Translations under genes and position numbers: made by a program
In this document: piece by piece, positions 33,007 to 42,512 of the stretch
Layout of the letters: every line of letters begins with the position of its first letter
How positions within the stretch are numbered: position 1 is the first letter of the stretch
The notes under the pieces: model-generated
The model's database searches: none
The model's input: only the letters and a program-made list of their open reading frames with translations
Told to the model about the DNA's origin: nothing
Origin: Spiroplasma endosymbiont of Danaus chrysippus
GTDB lineage: Bacteria; Bacillota_I; Bacilli_A; Mycoplasmatales; VBWQ01
Direction: 5' to 3'
Assembly (NCBI RefSeq): GCF_902809815.1
Contig: NZ_CADDIL010000005.1
Span: forward strand, 38,489 to 82,113
Length of the DNA: 43,625 nt

Positions 33007-33396
33007 TTTAAATTTTTTCAAGTAATATATATACTATATTTGTATTTTTTTGTTGTTTTGCTATACTTAATTTATAGTAAGTATTTTTTATTTTTCTTGG
33101 CTGGAATTAAAGAATGCTTACTTTTTTTTATTTGTATATTTATTGATATTTTTATAAAATTTAGTAATATATTATTATAAGTTTATATTGTTTTAGATTA
33201 GTTTTTAAATGATATTTAACTTATTTGAATTGGTAACAGTTCCAGCCAAGGAATAGTTAAATATTAATATTAAAAACTTTTTATTTATTAAATTAATTTT
33301 GTATTTATAATATTTTTAATTTAATTACTTAATTGTTTGCCAATTCAATCTATTATTTTTTTTTATTAAAATTTATAGAAAGGATTAGCAATTTTT
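33007..33396. other. Structured intergenic region of the prophage
   Basis: 390 bp without a gene. A stem-loop AGTAAGTATT / AATGCTTACT spans 33076-33122 (one G-T pair) and presents TTCTTGGCTGGAA (33094-33106) in its loop. That loop is complementary to GTTCCAGCCAAGGAA at 33239-33253, ~130 nt on. A related CAGCCAATGAATG lies just before Rep. It may be a replication origin or packaging site. Confidence 0.5.
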
Positions 33397-33672
33397 ATGT
33401 TTAAAACTCAATTAGTTAATATTGAAAAAGATAAGATGATACCCGATAAAAATAATCAAGGTAAATTTTTAAATTTTGATGTTTTAACCTTTTTGGAAAT
33501 TAATAAACAAACGAATATTCCTACTGGTAAAGTAAGGGATAAATGTTATAATCCAACAGTTGTTAATGACTTTTCAAAATATTTACATAAATTAAATTTA
33601 AAAGTCGGTAATTATTATAATTTAGTTTTGGATTTATCCGGTACTATTGTAGATATTACTGAATGAAAATAA
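33397..33672 (+). CDS. Plectrovirus small protein, 91 aa (ssDNA-binding candidate)
   Basis: ATG after GAAAGGATTAGC. MFKTQLVNIEKDKMIPDKNN, FLNFDVLTFLEINKQTNIPT, LKVGNYYNLVLDLSGTIVDI: beta-rich with an OB-like pattern. In plectro- and inoviruses a small ssDNA-binding gene often follows Rep, so the role is inferred from place and size. One TGA (Trp90) near the end. Not obviously similar to the SSB-like protein of the two remnants. Confidence 0.6.
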
Positions 33673-33698
33673 TAATGTATAAACTAAGAATTTAATAA

Positions 33699-33803
33699 GG
33701 GGCTTATATATGGATTATATATTTTTCATTTTAAGCCCCTAATGGATTAGATTATAATTCATATATAAGCTCCTTATATTTTATAAAATAAGGAGTTTTA
33801 TTT
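33699..33803 (+). promoter_or_regulatory. Leader with competing hairpins before the p34 gene
   Basis: Three alternative stems: GGGGCTTA/TAAGCCCC (33699-33706 with 33732-33739, a terminator-like stem); GGGGCTTATATATGGATTAT with the segment ATAATTCATATATAAGCTCC (33754-33773), about 20 bp with two mismatches or G-U; and CTCCTTAT/ATAAGGAG (33770-33777 with 33788-33795), which buries the Shine-Dalgarno AAGGAG of the gene at 33804. Formation of the long stem would free the SD. Confidence 0.6.
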
Positions 33804-34670
33804 ATGCCTATTAATGAATTTGAACAAACTAGTAATTATACTTTAACTAAAATTTTAAGAACTGGAATAAGCCCATTAAGTGCAATGATTGGAATTAGTG
33901 CTTATTATGGTCAATATTTAAAAGACCCAGTATTAGGTTCTATTAATTCTTTATTATTTAGTAAAAAGTTAGGAATTGATATATGAAATATTAATCAAAG
34001 ACCAACTACTAGAAATAAAGTTATTAATAGTTATAAAAAGATATTTTTAGGATTAGGAACAATTGGTTTAGTTAATTATGCTAAGTTTGTTCAGTATGTA
34101 GATAAGTTAGTTTTTTTATTAAGAGATGAACCTTGTTTTTGACCACCTTGCCCTAGTGAACCCTCAAGACCAACTTATCCACCCTTTACAACTGTTAAAC
34201 CAATAATTGATGTACCTTTTGTAGATTGAGATACTTATATATCTTTAAATAGTTTTGCTATAGCAAATGTTATTAGTGGTTTAACTGAATTAATACCTAA
34301 TAGATTTCAAAATATAAGAAAAATAGCAAATATGGGTACTGGGGGTTGCTTGATTAGTAGTGGTGTTGCTATGAGTATTAATAATAATTTTAATAATTAT
34401 TTTGCTATTCCTACGATTATTGCCGGAGCAAGTGAGATTATAAATACTTTATTGTTACCGTTAGAAAATACACATAATAATACAGAGTTACAAGAAGTAT
34501 TTATTGATGAAAGAGCAAGGTTAATTAATGCTAGTGTTAGTGATTATCAAAGTACAAATGATAGTATGGTTGATGTTGATTTAAATGATGATAGTATGTC
34601 TGAGATTAATTTAGATAGAGCAAGTTTAAATTGGGATTATTCTTATGCTTATACGTTAGGTGGTGTTTAA
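33804..34670 (+). CDS. Plectrovirus p34-like membrane protein
   Basis: 288 aa. MPINEFEQTSNYTLTKILRT, AMIGISAYYGQYL, LGTIGLVNYAKFVQYVDKLV; then a Pro-rich stretch (CPSEPSRPTYPPFTT) linking to a second domain DTYISLNSFAIANVISGLTE, GTGGCLISSGVAM and a hydrophobic FAIPTIIAGASEI. The acidic, Ser/Asp-rich C-terminus ends SYAYTLGGV. Homologous to the broken gene at 130-666; only the linker differs strongly. Probably a membrane-bound virion or assembly protein. SD lies in the leader hairpin. Confidence 0.8.
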
Positions 34671-34671
34671 A

Positions 34672-34905
34672 ATGGATTTTAAGGAGATTATAAAATATGC
34701 TTTATATATTGGTGGGTTTTGTCTTATACTTTGATTTTGTCGTAATTGAATACATGAGGGTATACAGAAATTCAAACATAAAAAACATGTAAAGGAAAAA
34801 GAAAATGACCCTGATTGTATTTTTTGTCGTAAAGATTTTGAAAAGAAGAAACGTAAATTAGAAATGGAAAAACAACAAAAAGAATTAGAGAAAGGAGGTG
34901 ATTAA
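34672..34905 (+). CDS. Plectrovirus one-span protein with CxxC, 77 aa
   Basis: MDFKEIIKYALYIGGFCLIL: one N-terminal membrane span, then a basic region and DCIFCRKDFEKKKRKLEMEK, a coiled coil with a CxxC. Starts 1 nt after the p34 stop, with AGGTGGTG upstream. Function unknown. Confidence 0.75.
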
Positions 34906-34906
34906 T

Positions 34907-35113
34907 ATGCCCGCTGGATTATCAGCATTATTAAATATGATTGGTGGTGTTGGCCAACAATTATTAAATGCTTTTACTTATATTTTTGGTTGAGTATTTA
35001 CAACTGGCGATGGTGGTACACTTACAAATTGACCGGTGTTAATTTCAATTGTATTTATGGTATTAGTGTTTATCAAACAATTTGTGGGACATATTATTCA
35101 TGGAACACATTAG
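34907..35113 (+). CDS. Plectrovirus coat protein candidate, 68 aa
   Basis: MPAGLSALLNMIGGVGQQLL begins an amphipathic helix; a central GDGGTLTNWP turn precedes a strong span (VLISIVFMVLVFIKQFVG). Helix-turn-span at 7-8 kDa is the architecture of filamentous-phage major coat proteins, but there is no signal peptide, as in plectroviruses. SD AAAGGAGGTG sits inside the previous gene. The best major coat candidate by size and layout. Confidence 0.6.
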
Positions 35114-35134
35114 TAATTAGAAAGGAGTAAGTAA

Positions 35135-35389
35135 ATGGTAAAGTTATTTTTTAGTTTGGTTTTTGTTTTACCTTTATTGGGTAGACTTTTACCAGTTGTT
35201 AATACTTTGGTACAAACTATTTATATGCAGTATTTAAGTTCTTTTGCTGGATTACATACTGTGACACTTTTTATTAAGTCGTTTTTTTATGATAGTTTAT
35301 ACACTTTACCTTTGCCTATTCTTGCTTTAATAAATGTTAGTTTTGTATTTTATTTAATTTTGGGATTATTTAGATTTACAAGACATTAG
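35135..35389 (+). CDS. Plectrovirus membrane protein, 84 aa
   Basis: MVKLFFSLVFVLPLLGRLLP with a second span (LPLPILALINVSFVFYLILG): a two-span protein ending in basic residues (FRFTRH). RBS AAAGGAG. Unknown role, probably assembly or minor coat. Confidence 0.75.
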   Translation: MVKLFFSLVFVLPLLGRLLPVVNTLVQTIYMQYLSSFAGLHTVTLFIKSFFYDSLYTLPLPILALINVSFVFYLILGLFRFTRH

Positions 35390-35400
35390 GATGTGAAATT

Positions 35401-35727
35401 ATGTTTATACCTTTTATTACAACAGTTATGCATTTATTTGCTTCAATTTTTATGAAGTTTTTTAGTTTTCCACTTGGTGATTTAGGTTTTAATTTAGGTA
35501 CATTAATGATATTTTTGATTTTGCTTAGATTTGCATTTAGGGTTATTTTACCCGAATTAATGTTACCAGCATTAGATTTAGGACAGAATGTTAAAACTAT
35601 GGGTCGTGCTTCTGTTAAATTTTATAAAGGTTCATCATGAGTTGGTAAACAACTTGCTGAAAGAAAACGTTTAGATAATAAGGCTAAGTGTATTGAGAAT
35701 AAAAAAGGGAAGTTTGTAGGTAAATAG
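35401..35727 (+). CDS. Plectrovirus membrane protein, 108 aa
   Basis: Two or three hydrophobic segments (FITTVMHLFASIFMKFFSF, GTLMIFLILLRFAFRVILP) and a basic tail (WVGKQLAERKRLDNKAKCIE, KKGKFVGK) that would face the cytoplasm and the DNA. Reads through one TGA at 35638. RBS is the GATGTGAA weak type. Function unknown. Confidence 0.75.
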
Positions 35728-35729
35728 TT

Positions 35730-35927
35730 ATGTCTAATTTTGTTCTTAGTATATTGCATTTTATTTTTATATTTTCTAGTAAAGATATTCAAATATTTTT
35801 AAATCAACCAAATATTACTAATGAAGTTTATATTTTGTTTAATTTGACTTTTTGATTGGTATTAGGTGTATTTTTTAATTTTATTTATCGTAGTATTAAA
35901 TTTGTTTTTAGGTCATTGTTTGGGTAG
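35730..35927 (+). CDS. Plectrovirus small membrane protein, 65 aa
   Basis: MSNFVLSILHFIFIFSSKDI, then span LFNLTFWLVLGVFFNFIYRS and FKFVFRSLFG-type basic end. Starts 2 nt after the previous stop. The last residues resemble the next gene's end (LKCLFGK), suggesting related small virion proteins. Confidence 0.7.
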
Positions 35928-35936
35928 GTGTTAAGT

Positions 35937-36128
35937 ATGAGTGTTTTAGAAATTTACAATAAAATACATCAATGTATAGTTGATTATTGAACTATGTTTA
36001 TAGGAAGTCCGGTTGATGATTTTACTACTATTTTATGAAATTTAGTAGTTTATGGAACACAGTTTTTTATTGGATTTGTTTTGTTTTATGGTTCATGGTG
36101 AATTTTAAAATGTTTATTTGGTAAATAA
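35937..36128 (+). CDS. Plectrovirus small membrane protein, 63 aa
   Basis: MSVLEIYNKIHQCIVDYWTM, then one long span (VVYGTQFFIGFVLFYGSWWI) and a basic end. Three or more TGA=Trp codons. RBS TAGGTGTTAAG. Minor coat candidate, by analogy with inovirus pVII/pIX-type peptides. Confidence 0.7.
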
Positions 36129-36130
36129 TT

Positions 36131-37183
36131 ATGTGATTTAAGTTTGCAAAATTATTTTTTGTTGTAAATACTTCTGTTCAAGCACCCACTAGTTTAATTG
36201 CTTCAAATGACCCTAATGTTGTTAATTATGATATTACAAAAGAAATGGTTAAACACGTTAAGTATAATGATTTTAATGATTGAGCAACAATTCCATGAAA
36301 TTCTGCTTATTTTGACATTGACCAACCGGATTTAAAATTAGTTAGTGGTGAATATATTGGTAATCAGGGTACTTATATATGTTCTTATTATAGTGATACA
36401 GTTGGTGTTCCAAAACAACAGATAAATATGGGGTCTGGCGTTTATACTTTTAATAGAAAACAATTGGATGAATTTTCACGTATTATGTTTAATCATAATT
36501 ATGTTTCAGAAAAGAATACTAATCATTTGAATTTTGTTAATAACGATAGGAGAATTATAAATTTTCAAACACAGTTAAATTTTGAAATTGATAAACCTTT
36601 GAGTTTTTATATTCAAGGATTTATGTTTTATTTTGAATATGAACGTTTTAAAACTTTTACTGCTAATTTTACTTTTAGTTTTTTAGATTATGTTGGTGAT
36701 ACAAAGTATGTTTTTAAAGGTAAGGTTGATAATAATATTTATCAGCAACATTTATATAATTTTGTTACTTTGCCTATTCGTGTACCAAATTTAAAACATT
36801 TAACAGTATTTTTTGATGTTCACGGCGATTCATATTCTTATATGTCACCACAGTTAAATCTTGGTCAAGTTAATATTTTTTCAAGTGAAAAAGTTATGCC
36901 AGTTCCACCAAATAGTCCTTTTAACCCTGAGTATGAGCGTGTTAGTTGATATGATGTTTTTGGTCATTTACGTAATGCTTTTAGATGAGTACTTTATGGT
37001 GTTGTTGGTAAGGTTTTACCAGTGGAACCATTAAGAGAATTTTTTACTAAACTTGACGGATTATTGAGACGTATTTTTGATGATACTATTAGTTCTGTTT
37101 TAAATGTTGATTTTACTAGTGGTTTAGAACAAGTTTTAACTTTATGAGTATTTTTAAAAGCAGTAGGCTTTTTAGTTGGTTAG
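36131..37183 (+). CDS. Plectrovirus adsorption/minor coat protein (pIII-like by position)
   Basis: 350 aa. MWFKFAKLFFVVNTSVQAPT resembles a short signal sequence with cleavage after VQA. A large beta-rich domain follows (VYTFNRKQLDEFSRIM, FTANFTFSFLDYVGDTKYVF, HLTVFFDVHGDSYSYM). The C-terminus ends in a hydrophobic anchor (LTLWVFLKAVGFLVG). Signal, ectodomain and C-terminal anchor directly before a Zot-like gene is the layout of the phage adsorption protein. Sequence homology to pIII cannot be seen. Several TGA codons within. Confidence 0.65.
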
Positions 37184-37194
37184 GAGTTGAAATA

Positions 37195-38109
37195 ATGCCT
37201 TGATATGGTTATTTCTTTTTAGGAATTTTATTATTAATAATACTATATCCATTTTTAATAACTAGAAAAAATATAAAGATATTACAACGTGTAGGTAGTT
37301 ATATTATTTCAGCACCACCACGTACTGGTAAATCTGCTCTTATTTGTTGTTTAGCACAAAGACATAAAGGTAGAGTAGTAAGCCCTATTCCTATAAAAGT
37401 TCGTAATGAATTTAGTCATGGTTTAGTAGGTTATGATGATGTTTTTAAGTTTAATCAATTAAATAGTAATTATGCTTTCAAAGAAAATGATATGCTTGTT
37501 TTTGATGAATTAGGTTTAAAAATTAATTCTAATGATTTGTCACCCGAATTTAGAGAAACACAAGAAAGTTTAGGAATGTTTTGTAAATTGATAGGTCATA
37601 ATTTTAATGGAATTATGTATATGATTGAACAACACCCCGATAGAATACCAAAACAAGCACGTGAAAAAGTAGAGTATATTGTTCAAGTTAAAAGAATGCG
37701 TATTTTATTATTTTTAGTTAAGTTTAAACTTAATATTTATACTAATGTTGATGATTATAATAAAATTGTTTTATCTAAAAGACAGACTAAGAAAATAATT
37801 AAGCGTGGTGGTTTTCTTCCAAGTTATAGTGGTGAAACTATGACTTTTAGTTTATGATTTCCTAGGTCTTATTTACAAAGATATAATAGTCGTGCTTTAA
37901 ATTATATTCATTCATTGAAAAGTGAATTAAGTAGTGTTAAAGACTATGAACAGTCACAAGCATTAGATTTTACTGTTGATGATATTAGAGCAGTAGGATT
38001 AGATAAGTTGGATAATATATTACAACCTGACAAGAAAGAAACTGAAAATACTCTATGTCGTGCTTGTTATTATAAAAATAAACATTCTAAGAAAAAAGTA
38101 GTAAGATAA
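37195..38109 (+). CDS. Zot-like (pI-type) assembly ATPase
   Basis: 304 aa. N-terminal span (YGYFFLGILLLIILYPFLI), then P-loop SAPPRTGKSALICC (residues 40-47 APPRTGKS), Walker B MLVFDELGLKIN (Asp104-Glu105), and HNFNGIMYMIEQHPDRIPKQ typical of the Zot/FtsK-like set. In inoviruses pI/Zot exports and assembles the virion at the membrane. Unlike pI, the membrane span is N-terminal here. The C-terminal tail has CRACYYKNKHSKKK, a basic CxxC region. RBS GGAGTTGAA. Confidence 0.85.
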
Positions 38110-38150
38110 ATATATAAAATTAAACAAAATTAATATAAATATAAGTTTTA

Positions 38151-38186
38151 ACCCATTACTTTATTTTTTAAAGTAAATGAGTTTTT
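38151..38186 (+). terminator. Terminator after the Zot-like gene
   Basis: ACCCATTACTTTA / TAAAGTAAATGAGT imperfect stem with a T-rich loop and GTTTTTGATTT tail. Confidence 0.6.
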
Positions 38187-38207
38187 GATTTACATAAGGA
38201 GAAAAAA

Positions 38208-38734
38208 ATGAAATTTTTATTAGAAAAATTATATAAATTAAAAAATATTAAAAAAATAAAATTAACAATATGAAGTTTAGTTGGTATGGTTACTTTACAA
38301 TCAAATAATATTTGGAATGTTTTAGCAACTAAAATTAACAGCGGAAAAGAAATTCTTTTTTTTTGATTTTAATTGATTAAAAAAAACAAATTTTTGAATA
38401 TTCTTTGACTCCTAGTGTTATAAGTATTTCTATTGTTGGTATATTTTGAATGAATTTTATTCAAGTTGGTGCTATGAATTGTATTTGAAATAATATAAAA
38501 AAATCTTTATTTAATGATAATAAAGATGATAAGCAGGAATTATTAATAAAAAGTTTAGAAAAGTTAGAAGAAGAAATTAAAGAAATTAAAGAAAGTTATA
38601 ATAAATTATTGTTAAAAATAGATATTAATGAGACAACTGAAACAACAGAATTATTAGAAAAAGATATAGAAAATATTAATAGTTTAAGATTTATTTATAA
38701 AAATGAAAGGAATTGTAATTCTTTAATTTTGTAA
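38208..38734 (+). pseudogene. Plectrovirus two-span/coiled-coil gene, frameshifted
   Basis: ATG with AAGGAGAAAA upstream encodes MKFLLEKLYKLKNIKKIKLT, IWSLVGMVTLQSNNIWNVLA and ends early (FFWF stop near 38371). Downstream another frame is open: QIFEYSLTPSVISISIVGIF, WMNFIQVGAMNCIW, then a long coiled coil (KSLEKLEEEIKEIKESYNKL) to NCNSLIL. The two join only with indels in the T9 run (38356-38364) and A8 run (38379-38386). The likely original protein had an N-terminal helix, two membrane spans and a cytosolic coiled coil. Confidence 0.65.
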
Positions 38735-38763
38735 ATTAGAATAAACCCATATTATTGGTCGAA

Positions 38764-38843
38764 GCCAACCAGAACCTTGGTCGGTTGGCCGCGGGGTTTA
38801 GCCCCGCTGGGGTGAGTTGCGAAGCAACGAGGGGCAAAGCTCC
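38764..38843. other. GC-rich triple hairpin at prophage right end
   Basis: Three stems in a row: GCCAACC/GGTTGGC (38764-38789), GCGGGG/CCCCGC (38791-38807) and GTTGC/GCAAC with a GAA loop (38816-38828), followed by GAGGGGCAAAGCTCC. In a chromosome of ~25% GC this 80-bp stretch is exceptional. Most likely the viral strand origin or packaging signal; it lies just upstream of thyA. Confidence 0.65.
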
Positions 38844-38890
38844 TATATACTTGATTTGATTTAATTTGATTTATGAAAGAGGTAATGATT

Positions 38891-39760
38891 ATGAAACAAT
38901 ATTTAGATTTATGTCAATATGTTTTAGAAAAAGGATATAAAAAAGCTGATAGAACAGGCACTGGTACTGTTTCTACTTTTGGTTATCAAATGCGTTTTGA
39001 TTTACAAAAAGGTTTTCCCATATTAACTACAAAAAAAGTTCATTTTGCTTCTATTGTTTATGAGTTATTATGATTTATTGCTGGTGATACTAATATTGAA
39101 TATTTAGTTAAAAATAATGTTAGAATTTGAAATGAGTGACCTTATAAGAAGTTTATGGAAAGTAAAAAATATCAAAATGAAACTTTAGAAGAATTTGTTG
39201 AAAAAATTAAAACTGATCATCAATTTGCTCTTGAATTTGGTGATTTAGGACCTGTTTATGGTAGACAATGACGTAATTTTAATGGTGTTGATCAATTGCA
39301 GGAGTTAATAGAAAATTTAAAAAACAATCCTTTTTCACGAAGACACATTTTATCAGCATGAAATCCTGCAGAAATTAAAAATATGGCACTACCACCATGT
39401 CATACTTTAATTCAATTTTACGTTTCTGATGATAAAAAATTATCTTGCCAATTATATCAACGTAGTGCAGATATTTTTTTAGGAGTTCCTTTTAATATTG
39501 CTTCTTATGCATTACTAACAATAATGTTAGCACAAATATGTGGTTATCAGTTAGGAGAATTTATTCATACTTTAGGTGATGCTCATATTTATAGTAATCA
39601 TTTTTCACAAATTAATGAACAATTAAGTAGAAAACCAAAATCATTGCCAATTTTAGTTATTAATAAAAATATTACTAATTTATTTAATTTTAAATTTGAA
39701 GATTTTAAATTAGAACAATATGATCCATATCCGTTGATTAGAGGTCAGGTTGCAGTATAA
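38891..39760 (+). CDS. thyA: Thymidylate synthase
   Basis: 289 aa. Family blocks in order: [19 protein letters not shown] (Arg of the phosphate site), [42 protein letters not shown], catalytic Cys170 in [32 protein letters not shown] and GDAHIYSNH. Start at the second ATG with AAAGAGG upstream; the ATG 18 nt earlier overlaps that RBS. Makes dTMP from dUMP with methylene-THF, which becomes DHF for the next gene. It follows the prophage directly, so its promoter may be viral or displaced. Confidence 0.96.
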
Positions 39761-40251
39761 TGGTAATTTTAGTTTGAGCAATGACCAAAGAAAAGGTAAT
39801 TGGTTTTAATAATAAATTGCCCTGAAAAATTAAAGAAGAAATGCAATATTTTCAGAGCATTACTTTAAATAAAAATGTATTAATGGGTTCAAAAACTTTT
39901 GAAAGTATTGGCAAACCACTAAAAAATCGTTACAATATAGTTGTTACTAATCATCAAGAACGTTATCAACAATTTCTAAATGATAATAATATTATTTTCA
40001 CAAATGATATTATTTCATATTTAAAACAATATCAAGGTAATAAAAAAAGAGATATTTGTATTATTGGTGGTGCTGAAATTTATAAGCAGGCATGAGATTA
40101 TGCTGATTATTTATATGTTTCAGTCATTAAAAATTTATATAATGGTGATCTTTTATTTCCTGTTAGTAATTTTTCTGATTTTAAATTAATCAAAACAACA
40201 GAATTTGCAGAATTTGTAGCGAATGTGTATCAAAGAAAGGAAAAAAAATAA
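39760..40251 (+). CDS. folA: Dihydrofolate reductase
   Basis: 163 aa; ATG overlaps the thyA stop (TAATG). VILVWAMTKEKVIGFNNKLP (active-site W, then Trp-Lys as TGA codon), VLMGSKTFESIGKPLKNRYN, DICIIGGAEIYKQAWDYADY. The active-site acid is in KIKEEMQYF (Glu). Regenerates THF used by ThyA; the gene pair thyA-folA is common. Confidence 0.92.
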
Positions 40252-40253
40252 TA

Positions 40254-40991
40254 ATGAACATTTGAAAAGCAATTTTAACTTGACCTTATTTATTACAAAC
40301 TTATAGTAAATCAGGTTCAATGACAAGAAAGGTATTAAAAGACCCAAGTTTAGTTTCTGAAGCAAAACGATATATTTGATTGAAAAAACGTGTGCGTTAT
40401 ATTAAGTGATTATATAATATTAAATTAACCGTTCATAACATTGAAAATTGACCAAAAAGAAAAGGTTGTGTAATGGTTGCCAATCATCAATCAAATTTTG
40501 ATCCATTATTAGTATTATCGGTAAATGATTATAGTTTATATGCACCTTTAGGTTTTATTGCAAAAGAAGAATTAAAAAAAAGCCATTTGGCACGAAGATT
40601 TATTTTTTTAATTGATGTTTTATTTATTGATCGTAATAATCCACGCACAGCCATTACGACTTTTCAAGAAGCAAAGGAATTAGTTAGAATTCCGCGTACA
40701 ATGATGATTTTTCCAGAAGGAACAAGAAGTCATCAACAAGAAATGCAAGAATTTAAAGCAGGTGCTTTTAATATGGCATATCAATCTTATGTACCAATTA
40801 TTCCTGTTACTATTATTAATTCTTATCAAATTTTTGATCGAAAATATAAAGGCAAAAAAGATATTCATCTTATTTTTCATAAGGCAATTGAACCAAGTGA
40901 ATTTATTAAATTATCTACTGATGTATTATCAAAGCAAGTATTTAATATTATTAAAAAAGGAATTGATGATTTTAGCAATAATAAAATTTAA
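40254..40991 (+). CDS. plsC: 1-acyl-sn-glycerol-3-phosphate acyltransferase
   Basis: 245 aa. Acyltransferase HX4D motif NHQSNFDPLL, then RRFIFLIDVLFIDRNNPRTA and the glycerol-phosphate motif FPEGTRSHQQ, then VPIIPVTIINSY. All four PlsC blocks are present. Makes phosphatidic acid, in line with FakA-supplied acyl phosphates. 2 nt after folA. Confidence 0.92.
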
Positions 40992-41000
40992 GTAGTCATA

Positions 41001-41030
41001 ATAAAAGGTTGTTAGTTAACAACCTTTTAT
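41001..41030. terminator. Bidirectional terminator between plsC and the TauE gene
   Basis: ATAAAAGGTTGT / ACAACCTTTTAT, perfect 12-bp stem with TAGTTA loop, T-runs on both strands, between convergent genes. Confidence 0.88.
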
Positions 41031-41035
41031 TATGT

Positions 41036-42112
41036 TTAAGAGTCAATAATTAATTTCTGATGTGATTTTTGTTTTTTATAATTACGTAAATTTTTTACTG
41101 ATGTAATTATTAGTGAAGAAGATGTATATCAAATTATTACGATAATTAATCATAGTAGGATATTAATAAATTGTTCTTTATTTAAGCCAAGACCATTTTG
41201 TAATAATAAAAATACACTTAAGTAAGCACAAATAACACCAATTGATCCACCTAGTGTGAAAGCAATTGCTGGTTTAATTTCATAGTTTTTATCTTTAATA
41301 AAACGTGTACCAGCAACTGGCATTAAAAAAGCTGCAGATCCCATCATAATTGGAAAAGCACATTCAGCGTTAAGACCTAATAAATAAGTAGTTGCCATTG
41401 CTGGAGCATAAATACCAATGCCTAATGCCATGAAAGCACCAAGGATAAAGAATATACTAATACCAACCAAATACTTTCATCAAATATCAAGACTATTATT
41501 ATTACCCGCTGTTGGCATAATTCCAATTTGTTTTTGACCTAAAAGCATGATAATTGAAACAATAAATAATAGAACACCAATAAATAATTGTGATCAACTA
41601 AGTTTAATTTTATTTGCGATAATGGCGCCTAAATAGGCACCTAATGTTGCAGCAGAAATTAATGAAACTAGTGTTGGTCATGCTACTTGAATTAAAGCAA
41701 TAAAAATAATTGCTTCTAAGCAAGTAGGAATACTATGACCAACATTCATAATTCCTAAAATTTTTTTATCATTACGTACTTGTTTTGTTAATTTTAATAA
41801 AATAATACTTACTGCAAATGAACCAATACCAATTGTGTCACAAAAATCAGCAATAAAACCAATTATTCCTAGTTTTCAAAATCGTTGTTTAAAATTATCT
41901 TCAAAATTATGGGTATGTTCTTTATCAAATTGTGAATAACTATTTTTTATAAGATATCATGTAAAAATTGCTACTATTATTAACAAAATAGTAATAAAAA
42001 TAATAGCGACAATTGAGGGTTTTCAAATATTTGTTAAAAATAAACTAAGTAATAATACAAATAAAGAAATAGGAATTATTAATAAACTATAGTATATTGT
42101 TTTTTTATTCAT
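41036..42112 (-). CDS. TauE/SafE-family (DUF81) permease
   Basis: 358 aa, about nine membrane spans. Opening MNKKTIYYSLLIIPISLFVL; family-type motifs GFIADFCDTIGIGSFAVSII, then VGHSIPTCLEAIIFI, LGAYLGAIIANKI, and in the second half GIGIYAPAMATTYLLGLNAE, PIMMGSAAFLMPV. Both halves carry the duplicated G-x-G-x pattern. Such permeases move anions such as sulfonates or sulfite; the substrate here is not evident. Weak RBS (AAAAGAAC). Several TGA=Trp. Confidence 0.85.
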
Positions 42113-42499
42113 ATTTTTGTTCTTTTTTCTTTTAAATTTATTTTTGTGTTATTTAGAATTTTATCATGAAAAAATACAAAAAAATATTATTATTTTTTAA
42201 TTTTTATATGTCTATTTTTTACTAAAATTATATTTTTAATGATTGGAAATAGTTTAAAACTATTTATTATTTTTTAACACTTTATTTATTAAAAAAAATA
42301 ATAAATTAAATGGGAGCGTACCGATGTTGTCAATAATATTCAAATTTGTCTTAAAATTATAAAGTTAGACGAGAATAATTTTGACTTCAATATGCAATTG
42401 TAAATTAATCTTAACACTTAGAAAATATTAGTCAACAATAATACTTACTTTTATAAGTCAAAAATTCTTATTAAAGAAAACTTTAATAAGTTTTTAATA
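42113..42499. other. Intergenic region, no gene seen
   Basis: AT-rich; contains the short GC-richer patch GGGAGCGTACCGATGTTGTC near 42311 that does not fold with its surroundings. No ORF or RNA recognised. Confidence 0.4.
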
Positions 42500-42508
42500 T
42501 GTTATAAT
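42500..42508 (+). promoter_or_regulatory. Extended -10 promoter of a small RNA
   Basis: TGT-TATAAT, an extended -10, just before the structured segment. Confidence 0.55.
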
Positions 42509-42512
42509 GTAA

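Larger units (their letters stand above)
31800..38872 (+). mobile_element. SpV1-type plectrovirus prophage
   Basis: About 7 kb, all genes on one strand: HUH Rep, small protein, structured leader, p34 protein, several membrane/coat peptides, adsorption-type protein, Zot-like ATPase, one further broken gene, GC-rich hairpins. Gene order and the Zot/HUH pair are those of filamentous Spiroplasma viruses. No transposase gene is present. The ends are approximate (left edge between 31762 and 32040). The Rep stop and the frameshifts at 38.4 kb suggest it no longer makes virus unaided. Confidence 0.85.

Noticed and set aside
40762-40995. Plus-strand ORF of 77 codons inside plsC
   Set aside because: Out-of-frame shadow of PlsC; no RBS.
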